Shown: positions 11,593 through 22,100 of the stretch, piece after piece | Layout: the number at the start of each line of letters is the position of its first letter | How positions within the stretch are numbered: position 1 is the first letter of the stretch | Assembly: GCA_034008185.1 (NCBI GenBank) | Contig: CM067081.1 | Span: 33,292,806-33,356,805, forward strand | DNA from: Gorsachius magnificus | Lineage: Eukaryota > Chordata > Aves > Pelecaniformes > Ardeidae | Direction of reading: 5' to 3' | Length of the DNA stretch: 64,000 nucleotides | Translations under genes and position numbers: made by a program | Notes under the pieces: generated by a model | Told to the model about the DNA's origin: nothing | Seen by the model: only the letters and a program-made list of their open reading frames with translations | Database searches by the model: none

Positions 11593-13253
11593 CCACCTGC
11601 CTGCTTGATTACTTAAAAGAAGTAATCCTCTGCTTTTGGAAAAGGAGAGGACTTTGGGTTTTGGCATCCCTTACCAGCACTGATTTTATTTGCTTTCATG
11701 GGCAAATCATTTAGTCAAAGCATTGTTAATAGGCTCACTTTCATTCCTGTGCAAACTTTTACTTTCCCTTTCTCTGACGAGGATGTCATCCTGGCAGGGC
11801 TGAGGCCAACCCAGCTAAGGGAAGTTTTAAATGGAAGTTCCACCCTTTTGAGATGTTGCATATGAAAACTCACAGACATCAATTTCCCTCTTTAAAAGGA
11901 GGGAAAAGAAAAACAACCTTTACTTTTGGTCTACATTTTCACAAAACTGCATTTCTGGCTATACTTAACTCCAAAGTTTGCCAATGAGGCTACTTGGCCA
12001 TGTCAGTACATTATATATATGTATGGATGGATGGATCGGCTATCATCTGTTAGAAGCACACACAGGATACACCTCCAGTATTACTAATTTCTGATGACCT
12101 TATTGTAATGCCAGATAGATTTGATGTTCCCATTAAAGTCTGAGCTCCTGAGATCCTGCTGCTCCTAGGAGACTCCTACCTTCTATTAAGAATGAGTCAG
12201 CTTCTAGCCTTTGGTTTCCTCAGAAAAGAGCTGCAAATATCAACGAGCTGCAATACATCGAGCCAGAAATAGGAAAAGAAATAAGAGAAATAAACCCCCA
12301 AGATTATGTCTTAAGATTAAATGACACATTTGGGCCTGACTTAGGAGGTTTTTGGATGCTTTGACAGTTCTGAAATTGGGTTGGAGCAGAGTTGCTGTGC
12401 CTAGTTTGTGTGCTCTGACAGTAGCACAAGCTGCCTTTGGTATTACGGTGCCCTGACCCTGCAAGAAATTAATGAAGGTTTTGGGGTTAAGCTGGATCAA
12501 ACTTCCCAGTTCACAAAGCGGGAGCTGAAATTTTTTTCTTGATGTGTGGCGATTTCATGATATTTAAGTGTATGTTGGATCTTAAATACCTTTTACTGAT
12601 TTCTTTATTAGGGAGCATTTTTGTACCCACAGCATTTTGCCCAGTAACTCATATTATATGCAAATAATCAAGCTGAAATACTAATTGCTTTTGGAGAGGG
12701 AATAAATGATGACACTGTTCTGGATCATCAAAAGCAATTCAGTCTGTTCCTTAAGGCAGGAATCAAAGCTACAACCTTTTTTACAAAGATGGAAAAGGCA
12801 AATGGCTGCTCGCTTTTAGCTGTGCAAACAGCGTTCAAATTAGGGTTGCAGCTGTACTGAGCCTCTCAAAATTAGACTTTGTTTTTGCTTCAGAAGCAAT
12901 GGCGTTCATTTGTTCACCCCCAAAAAACTCTCTGGAGTGCTTTTATTATAGCATCTCCAACCTGGGCTCTGTGCCTCACAGACCATGCACAGGCAGCCAG
13001 GGCTAGTGCCCTCCTGTGCCTGGTGGGACAGCCATCCTACAAGCCCTCGGCATTTTCTCACACCAGCCCCAACAGTGAGGGCAGGTCGAGGAACAGGAAC
13101 CCTCTGACAACAAGTTTCCTAAAGGTCAGGTTGCGTTTTGCAATGAAGGGTCAAGAGAAAGCGCTGACTTTTTTGTTCTCCGGAAACTGCTGGCTAAGTC
13201 AACTAGACTGAAAAATAGCAAGGGCCATTTCCAACAAAAATAACCAGCGGTGG
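11593..13253. other. Intergenic, nothing coding recognised
   Basis: About 1.7 kb between two related LTRs. It contains a small TA/GGAT microsatellite patch around 12011-12038 and an 8-bp inverted repeat with a 5-base loop at 11607-11627. No exon or known repeat is seen. Confidence 0.5.
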
Positions 13254-13842
13254 TGTTGTGGATTAACCCCAGCCAGCAGCTAAGCCCCACGCGTCCGCTC
13301 GCTCACTCCCCCCCGCTGGGATGGGGGAGAGAATGAGAAGGGTAAAAGTGAGAAAACTCATGGGTTGAGGTAAAGACAGTTTAATAGGGAAAGCAAAAGC
13401 CATGCACGCAAGCAAAGCAAAGCAAGGAATTCATGCACTGCTTCCCATGGGCAGGCAGGTGCTCAGCCTGGAAAAGCAGGGCTCCATCATGAGTAACGGT
13501 GACTTGGGAAGACAAACGCCATCACTCCGAATGTCCCCTCCTTCCTTCTTCTTCCCCCAGCTTTATATGCTGATTATGACACCGTATGGTGTGGGATACC
13601 CCTTGGGTCATTTGGGGTCAGCTGTCCTGGCTGTGCCCCCTCCCAGCTTCTTGTGCACCCCCAGCCGCTTGCTGGCGGGGTGGGTTGAGAAGCAGAAAAG
13701 GCCTTGACTCTGTGTAAGCCCTGCTCAGCAATAACGAAAACATCTGTGTATTGTCAACGCTGTTTTCAGCACAAATCTAAAACATAGCCCCATACAAGCT
13801 ACTATGAAGAAAATGAACTCCATCCCAGCCAAAACCAGCACA
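13254..13842 (-). mobile_element. Solo LTR of the same avian ERV family, - orientation
   Basis: A complete-looking 589-bp LTR. On the minus strand it starts TGTGCTGGTTTTGGCTGGGA and ends CCACAACA, giving the TG...CA termini of retroviral LTRs. A minus-strand TATAAA lies near 13564-13569 and an ATTAAA poly(A) signal near 13380-13386. A CAAAG tandem lies near 13412-13428. Flanks show no clear target-site duplication, which suggests an old insertion or erosion. There is no adjoining provirus. Confidence 0.9.
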
Positions 13843-16145
13843 GGCAGTAATGAACCTATCTCCAGTCCCCTGCGTGTGCTGTCATCTTTGCAGAACTACA
13901 TCAGGAGTGTAGCAAACACGAAGAGAGCTGTTCTTTGAAAAATTAGAAGTTTGACCCTTTTCTCCCCCAGCCCCCAGGAAACTCTATCTGTCTATCATGA
14001 GCCTGCTAGGCGATTTAGTTTATCTTACCTCTCTTAAAATATGTGGACAGGGAGATTTCCAAGGGGACAATTCCTTCGACAGCTGTATTCTACTGCCAGC
14101 CAAACAATTAAGGAAAACACTGCAGCCCTATAATTACGCGTAAGGCGTTTCTCACGCGCTGTGTAAGGCTGGCAACTGCTAGCAAAGGTCTGGATGCGTA
14201 TGGGACCACTCCATCTGGAAGATGGTTGTGCCGGCAGCCTGTTTCCTCAGCCCATGCCAATAGAGAGAGAGAACATACAGTACGTTGCCACTCCGGCAGA
14301 AGCATCCTGACAAGGTTAAACCAAAGGGCTTCTCTGGAGTGGGTAAATATGAAGGGTTTCCTGCACTGTTTACTTAATGGGGGCAAGGCCCTTCAAAGAA
14401 GGGCAAGTTAATAGATCAGTCCTTCTGGAGGTGTATTTGCTGCTGGGAGAGGCACGAACATCTTACAAAAGCGTGTTTAAGGAACTGATGGGGCAAATTA
14501 CATGTTTGGGACCTGGGCTATTAGTGTGTGGTGCACCTTGGCATGGTGCCTCGGTGATCCCCAAATTGCCAGCTCCTGTGCTACAGGCAGTACTGACATG
14601 GGGGTGGCTGCCAAGCACAGCCAAGTGAGCTGTCAAACGCTGCGATTGACGGTCACACTGCACTTACTTCTCCAAGGGTCTCTGCTGCAGCCCACAAACT
14701 GTGTTTATCCCTGTGTGCATCACCGCTAGCCTAAATCAAAGTCCTTCTTCACTGAGATGAATGGACATGGCTGATGGAGCCTCCTGTGGCAGGACAAGGC
14801 TCACGGTGCCACATGGCATTCATCTGCTCATGGGTACCAGGTTGTCCTGGACCAGAGGGGAGATTTTTGTAGATGTTTCTGACTTGTTGGCAAACAACTG
14901 TTGCATTTAGGCCACAGCCCCATAATATTTTTATTTGGGAAGAGTTGGGAGTTGTGGTTGTTACTTCCCAGCGGTTTCCACCTCTTGGTGAGGCGGGAAG
15001 CCCTTGGGCATGCTGGGCTGTGTGGTCAGCTGGGTCATCCAGCATGGAGGAACGGCACAAGCTAATTACTAACCCCATGGGGTACTGAAGCATCACGGGT
15101 GGTAAGAGAGGCTTTGATTTTTGCCTGAAGACTGCGAGAAAGGGGAAGAGGTGCTAACAGACAACCAGTAATAATAAACAGTAAACACCCTGTGGGAAGC
15201 AGGGCCTCTCCTCATAGGGAAGAACATACCCAATTCTCAGCTTTCCAGGATAAACCAACTTTGCCTTGTGCAGATGCACCCTGGATGCAGTCTTTCAGGA
15301 AGAAAAGAGTGAAAGCTGTGAATTTTGGGGGAACCCTAGGGAATAAAACACCTGACTTTTATTCCTGCCTGTTGGTTTGCAATGCCCAACGCACACCTCT
15401 AGCCTCCCAGGCTCTGGATTCCTGACCTTTTCTCTCAATAATGATTTATTGCATGTTAAAATACTTACCACTGGGTTGAAACGACAAATGTACACGAGCC
15501 TACGGCTTTTGTTTCTAAACAGCCTGCATTTAGAAGGGGAGAAGATGAGCTAATGCTCACTCGTTTCTTAAGCAGCCTTTGCTCCGCCAATGCTGGAAAG
15601 TCATTCTCGGGACAGTGACACCCGCCGACCTGAAGCATCAGGGGAGGAAAGCAGACCTACATATGAAGTGGTCCACGGCTGGCGTCTGTTTTTATTGTGC
15701 ATACTGACACAAAACCCCAGGGTGCGGCAGCCCGGGCTGCGCTTGGACGTGCTCCATGTGTTGATGCTGCACCAGCATGTGGCTCTATTGGTACAAACAG
15801 CTCCCCGTGCCAAAACACCTGCAGGCTGGCACTGCCTGGGGTCTCCTTCTGACCTCGGGCAATGTGATACAAGTCCTTCAACCCCAGACTGGCTCGAACG
15901 CATGTTTTGAAATGAGGTTATCTGGGAAGCCAAGGACTTTCCCTTGGAGGGATTGAGTGATGTGCCTCCAGTGACACACCCCAAGCATGGGAGATGGTGA
16001 TGCACGCCACCGCCGGACACAGCAAATGTCGTTGCTGCAGTGGGCTGCAGGTAAGGACACGAGACCAGGTTCGGGCAAACCTGAGACTCATTATCTCCTG
16101 AGCTCGGATTCATCCCATGTAGTTGAAGGGGTGTCATAACATGGG
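13843..16145. other. Intergenic, nothing recognised
   Basis: About 2.3 kb of unique-looking sequence. Open frames are under 180 codons and overlap antisense frames; none resembles a known protein. Confidence 0.5.
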
Positions 16146-16325
16146 TATAGAATGAACCTTTAAGGGACCTGTGGAGGTTATCTGATCCAATTGGCCACTC
16201 AAAGCGGGGCTAACTTTGGTGTTCGAGCAGGTCACTCAGGGCCGTGTCCAACTGAGTTTTGGAAACCTCCGAGGACAAAGATCCTACAACCCTTCTGGTC
16301 AACCTCTTCCAGTTTTTGCCACCTT
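16146..16325 (-). mobile_element. Ancient, diverged CR1 fragment
   Basis: The order of blocks follows the CR1 3' region on the minus strand: a TAGAATGAACC-like end, GAGGTTATCTGATCCAA, GAGCAGGTCACTCAGGGCCG, TGTCCAACTGAGTTTTGGAA, CTACAACCCTTCTGGTCAAC and CTCTTCCAGT. Divergence is much higher than in the other copies here and the terminal octamers are gone, so it belongs to an older CR1 generation. Confidence 0.78.
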
Positions 16326-17400
16326 TTTTCCCCTGATACCCAATCAGACTTTTCTGTGGTGCAACTTTTGCACCTTTATAATCATTGTAGGGAACCAACT
16401 TTTGGGCCCCTGAAGTTTCTCCCCTCTTTTAGGGTGAGATGAGTTGCAAGCTTCAAATGAGAAGTGCCATCTTTCCCTGCTGGTGAGACAGGCTCCCCTC
16501 CCAGTCCGTGCTGCTGCCCTTCTGCTACCAGTTACTCTGGGCTGCACACATCCCCTCCAGCTCCTATGCCCATTGGAGGCAATTAACCCTTTCTTGGCTG
16601 TGGTTGTCCACCTAGAAAGCTGGAATAGCTTTTCTCAACAAAGCGTGAGTAGACCCACTTTTAGGGGGAAGAAGAGGGGTTGGTTGCCTTCATCTGCTCC
16701 ACCTTGGCACAGATGACTATGGAAGAACCCTTCTCCTCTTCAGCATGCAAATTAAGACAGAAATAACAACGTGCATGTTTTGTTTTTTTTTTTTCCCCCA
16801 GCGTGTAGCTGCAGTACTTGTGTTATTGGAAACCCAGGGGCTCTCCGTGGAGGCATCCTGCATCCCAGGATAAAAGGCAAACGTGTACAGGGGGTTGGTG
16901 GGAGCGGTGGGGAGCGGTGTGTTTGAGAAACACGGATGAAATAATCCCCGAGCAATTAATTTATTTAGGAATGACAAAAAAGCCAGCAGGTGATTCTTTT
17001 GTTCTCTGACAGGGACAATAATCTTTTGTCTATAAAAAAGGCTTTCAGGAAAAGCTTTTCAAGTTGACTCCATCAGAATTTTTTCAATGGAGCTTTTTTG
17101 ACAGACGATACCCATTTGTCGAAATGAAAAGGATTACAAAAAACATTCAAAAAACCGTACCGAAAGGTCACAGTTTTGTAGAAAAAAAATCTGAAAGGAA
17201 AGCTTTCAATTCATAAATTGTTCATTCCTTTTAAAAAATCTGGAATTTCACACTGGTATTTTGAATGTTATATGTTGTGTAGGGTGGGTTTTTTAACGTT
17301 ACAGCTGACATGTCGTGAAATCATCACGGCGCATAATAACATCTTATCATTTCTAGCTCAGAGTGTTGCCTGTTTGTTGTAGTGAAACAGTTTGGCACCT
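16326..17400. other. Intergenic, AT-rich in its second half
   Basis: No repeat family or exon recognised. From ~16990 the sequence turns AT-rich with many A and T runs, leading into the hairpin at 17401. Confidence 0.5.
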
Positions 17401-17481
17401 GATCAAAGTGTCTCCTGTCTGTCTTGTAAAAAAAAATAATGTCAAACTTCCATTACAAAACAGACAGGAGACACTTTGATC
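17401..17481. repeat. 81-bp near-perfect inverted repeat (hairpin)
   Basis: The arms at 17401-17429 and 17453-17481 are reverse complements over 29 bp with a single mismatch (C at 17423 opposite A at 17459). The outer 22 bp match perfectly. The A-rich loop is 23 bases (17430-17452). The outer arm begins GATCAAAGTGTCTCCTGTCT. Both arms are GC-richer than the AT-rich surroundings. Such a stem could be a small MITE-like palindrome, a recent inverted duplication or a hairpin-RNA precursor. I do not recognise the sequence as a named element or miRNA. Confidence 0.93.
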
Positions 17482-18074
17482 TAGAAAAGAAAATATGTTA
17501 GTGTTTACTAAGTGGCAGATGGTTTTAATAGTTTTAAAATGAAACAGAATAAAAAAAATAGTAAGATATTCTTATATAATATGCGGCAATAATGAAATGC
17601 CATGAAATGATATGAAAAAACCCCCCAAACAACCCAACACAGAGAAAAAGTGAAGTGAAAGTAGGAAAGAGCATTTCTAGAGAGTGACTCTTTTTTTGGT
17701 AGGGCGTCTTTCCTTTGCCATTCGCTTTTCACCAGGCTGTGTTTGCCAGGCACTGAGCCTCTCCTGCATGTTGCCACCAGGATGGGGGTGCAGAGGCGGC
17801 AGGGCTGGGAGCTGGGAGCACCTGGCTTGTTTAAAAAGAGAGATGGGCACGACCACTCCAACAAGGATGACCCTCACATCGCTGCCATTGGCTTGTTTAA
17901 CCTCCAAAACACAATTCCAGATGAGCAACAGCATGGTTTTGGTGAATACATTTCTTAAATAAAAACCAAACCCCAAAGAGCTGCCCGGTCTGGAGCATAA
18001 ATTTGAGATGGTTTGCTGTGGTACCTGGGGATCTGTTACAGGAATCAGCGCAGCTACTGGGTGTGAGCATTCCT
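17482..18074. other. Intergenic, nothing recognised
   Basis: About 590 bases between the hairpin and the microsatellite. No convincing exon or repeat. Confidence 0.45.
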
Positions 18075-18103
18075 TTGTTGTTGTAGTAGTAGTAGTAGTA
18101 GTA

Positions 18104-18135
<32 letters not shown>

Positions 18136-18136
18136 T
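18075..18136. repeat. Compound trinucleotide microsatellite (GTT/GTA/ATA)
   Basis: A short GTT start grades into about eight GTA units and then about ten ATA units. The three adjoining motifs differ from each other by single substitutions, as expected for slippage plus point mutation. Confidence 0.95.
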
Positions 18137-18297
18137 TTTAAAGTGCCAGCCTCAAACAGAATGGTACAATAGTATACACACAGAGTATACACACAGAGTA
18201 CGGTGTCCAGAAACAAACACGCACATAGTCATCACAGAAATACACCCTAGTGAGAGTGGAGGGAAATCAGCAGACCAGCTCCAGGTCAGCTTACCAA

Positions 18298-18520
18298 TAC
18301 GGTTGGAAAGGGTTGCCCAGAGAGGTGGTGGAGGCCCTATCCCTGGAAACATTCAAGGCCAGGTTGGATGGGGCTCTGAGCAACTTGATCTAGTTAAAGG
18401 TGTCCTTGCTCACTGCAGGGGGGTTGGGCTAGATGACCTCTACAGGTCCCTTCCAACCCAAACCATTCTATGATTCTATGATTCTATGATTCTATGATTC
18501 TATGATTCTATGATTCTATG
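18298..18520 (+). mobile_element. CR1 3' end (subfamily A) with seven terminal octamers
   Basis: A 5'-truncated CR1. It has the GGGTTGCCCAGAGAGGTGGT block (end of ORF2), the 3' UTR with GGGGGGTTGGGCTAGATGAC, then exactly seven uninterrupted ATTCTATG units at 18465-18520. Other copies in this window carry one to three. Confidence 0.96.
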
Positions 18521-18951
18521 GTTAAAATCAGTATAAAAGCAAAAATGTCCTTTTCTGTTGCAGCTCCGTGCTGTTAGGAAGGTTGGTAGAAGCCCGGTGA
18601 GGGTTATCCCCTCCAATAACTCATCCCACCCTATTTTAACTGTTATCTAATAATGTGAAACCGTCACCGCTGATACAGCAACAGCTGAGATGGTGGGCGC
18701 CTGTGTCGCAAGCGTGGGACGTGCCCGGGCAGCGGCCGGTAGCATGGCTGGCTGGTGGCAGGGTATCATACTGGTGTCCCAGTACAGGCTCCCAGCTGCA
18801 CAGGCACCTGCCAAATGGAAGAGCAGCTGGCCTCCCCAGATCAGACTGTGGCGAGTCCCCAGAAGACACGGGGTGGCCAGAAATGCATTTGCATTTACGC
18901 CATCAGAACCTAGGGTGTCCAAGCCCGGAGCTCAGCTGCTCTATCAGGAGA
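18521..18951. other. Spacer between two CR1 copies
   Basis: About 430 bases with no recognised feature. Confidence 0.45.
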
Positions 18952-19135
18952 TAGCATTGGAACAGGCTGCCCAGGGAAGGGGTCGAGTCCCCATCCCAGG
19001 AGGTATTTAAAAAATGGGTAGACGAGGTGCTTAGGGACATGGTTTAGTGGTGGAATGGCAGGATTAGGTTAATGGCTGGACCTGATGATCTTAAAAGTCT
19101 TTTCCAACCTAGATGATTCTATGATTCCATGATTC
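18952..19135 (+). mobile_element. CR1 3' end (subfamily B)
   Basis: A short 5'-truncated copy: GGAACAGGCTGCCCAGGGAA, the AGGTATTTAAAAAATGGGTA block, TCTTTTCCAACCTAGATG and three decayed terminal octamers. Its sequence type matches the copies at 8612 and 38822. Confidence 0.92.
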
Positions 19136-22100
19136 TAGGAGAGGCAGCTGCAGCATGGAGCAGCTGCGCTCCCCAACTGTCCCTAAGGGCCTGATCCTGC
19201 AGTTCTCCTGCATGTCAAGTTGCTTTGCACTTCTGCAGGATGGAGCCAGCACAGCTTGCAAAAAACCTTTTCTCCATTGGATTCCTTATGCATGGCTTTG
19301 TTGGGTGTTACATGTAATATTAAGAAAAAGCCAAAGGGAGAAAGGAGGGGGACAGTGGGGCATTGAAAGGGGATGATGTTTATCTAGGGCATCAGGCTTG
19401 TGTCGTCACTGGTGTCTTCAGAGGTGCTGGTAACTTCATGAGAAATCCTAAAAACACAAGGAGGGCTGAGGCGGGAGGCAGACCCCATGTCCCGGTGTTT
19501 CTGACACAGGGATTGGAACCACTTTTTCCTGGAAAAGCCCATGGGAGGGTGAGGAGCTGCATAGATGTTGTAGGCACGGCACCCCAGTGTTCTTCCCTCT
19601 GTGGGGCAAAGCAGCCGATGCCCCCACTGCCTTTGGGAGGTTGAGGGGATAATTTGGGAGTGGTGGGAGCCCTTCTACTGAAAAGGCAGCACTGTGCTCT
19701 TCATAACACACCTCCATGTGCCTGCGGAAAAAAAAGCCCATGGCACATGAAGGGTTAATGCAGGAGGAAACATCGGAGTAGAGGAAAGACAGATTTCAAG
19801 CCCCGAGTCAGCCAAAAAGCTGAAATTGTAGGAAGCTACACTGAAAAGAAGAAAAAAGAAAGTAAAAGAAAGGGAGATTTGAATAGATCTGAGCCTGCTG
19901 AGGGGGATAAAGAAGGAGAAAAACGCTGCAGGCCTGAAACCCTTCCAGCTGCTTCCCACAGCCCCGGCATGGCAAATTTGTCACAGGAAATAAAGCAGAG
20001 AAAGGGAGTGAGAGGGTCCAAGGAAAGGCAGTCACATGGAGGGATGCTTTCAGCCTCCAGCGAGGCCGGAGGGCCTGTGGCCAGTGCCACATTTCGGGTG
20101 TGCTCGGAGACACACGGCAGGGACATGGAGGAGGTTGGACGGAGAAATGACCCCTGAGGACTGGCCAAAGCAATGGCATGGGTTCTGCCCCCCGACCTGC
20201 TGAGGGTGAAGTGGGGAGGAGCTGTGAGACGGGTGGGTACTGGCTGCTTGGTCTGCCTCCTGCAGCACCCAAACGTGCTGCACCTTCTGCAAGCATCTGG
20301 GGGAAGGATGCTCTCGACCTGTGATTTGGAATGTGCTGCAAGACCTGTCAATCCCTCCCTTCGTGCAACAGATGAATTAGCAAAAAAAAAAAAAAAAAAT
20401 ATGGGAAGAGAGAAGTCACTGGGTTCCTAAAACCAGCTCCAGTTCATGGAAATGTGCTTCAATCTCCCACCGCTGTGTGGGCAGATGAGGACACCTTCAC
20501 CAGGGTCCACCTTCAGCCTTTCACTCCCGGACACTTCACAAACCTTAATTTAACCCTGAGTGGGATGCACAGGTTTTAGTTGTAGATATGTAACAATTAG
20601 CTAGAGCTGAGCAGGTCACCCCTCAGTCGCCAGTGGGAAGGAGGAGATGCCTCTCTCCAGACCTGGATCACGTTGCCCCTGGATGGGACACATTGCCCTC
20701 ACGCTGCCCTGCAGCAGTGCCTGGGCTGGCGTTGAGGCAGGGATGCTGCACATTGGGGTGCCTCAGGGGAGGAATACCTCCACTCCACTCATGCCATCAC
20801 CATGTGGTGCCATTGGGTCTCCCATCCCCTCCGCAGCTCCAGCCACCAGGTATCTCCAGCCGAGCAGTGCCCACCCTGGGTGCCGGTGACTCCTACTGCC
20901 TGTAGAAGCAAATTAATGAAGAAGGAGGGGAAGAATGACACTGCAGCCTCACGTCCAAGAGATATCAGGCCTTGCTCTGTCTAGAAGATGAAGCAGCTAT
21001 CAGAGAAGATGCGCTTCCCAATGTGGCATAGTGTGTCAGGAGTCTCCATTTGGGAAGGTTACCAGTCATGCATGGCGGGAAGGCAATGCTGTCACACCCT
21101 GAAATCACCCCCTCCCCGGGTGGGACGCTGGAGCTGTGAACCCAAACCCCTGCCAAGCCCCTGGGGATGGGGAGCAGTTACCAGCAAGGCGACAGTTACG
21201 TTAAATACCACGACGTTGCACAGAAAAACACTGGGAAGTGATGACTGGTCCCATGGGAAAGAGGGTCTACAGGTAAAAGCTATCAGGTTAATGAAGCTGT
21301 AGAGGCCAACCCGAGATGCAGTTTGTGTTTCCAACCTTTGGTGTTTAGGAAAGCCATACAAAAACTACCTTGAACACCTAGAAGACAGTCGGACCTGTGC
21401 ATGTAACTCGTGGGCTTGCTAAGGGTCCTCCCTGGGAAGAAGTAAGCGGGGAGAGGATGGGAACAGCTTTAGTGACAGGTACCAACAGAAGTGAAAGCAG
21501 GGAATCATAGCTGATGCAGTCAGCTCCTCCTGAAGCTGAAGGAGGAGCAGGCTTCGGGTTAGGCTTTGAGATAAGGTGGGGAGAAGTCACCTGCCGAGGT
21601 GAAGCCATCTGGGCTCGCACGGGGCTCGACAAGCAATTTGGAAACAGCTTCTTCCAGCAGGAAGCGTTTGCTTAAATACAGCCCCCCCGGCCGTCTTATT
21701 CAAGAGCAAAGTCAGAGTTTCTGAGAGCGAGCGCTAAACCCAGGTCATTATCAGTGCTGTGTTTTCAAGATGGGTCTCCAGATAATAAAACTAATTCTGT
21801 TCCTCAGGCGAAATTTCCGTGTAATTCACTGACTGCTGAGCGCAAATAATGAACACCGCTCGGGGTTCGATACTACAAATGTTTTCGCTCAAGAAATCAA
21901 TCCGTCAATCATTTACTGCTACCAAAATCGTGTCGTCTCCTGAATCTGGCCGTGAGCTTTAGAAGATGAGGGCTACCTAGTCAGCCATGCCCTGTTGACT
22001 TGCTCTCGGTCATGACAGGCACTCACTGCATCCTCCTCCTCCTCAGCCTCCTGGTGCTCCAGGTGCTCTGGGACAGATTTTGTGCCATTTGTTCCAGGGG

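Noticed and set aside
19808..20351. Two overlapping minus-strand frames of 171 and 177 codons
   Set aside because: They overlap in different frames, match nothing known and read as low-complexity Pro/Ser/Phe stretches from C/T-rich DNA.
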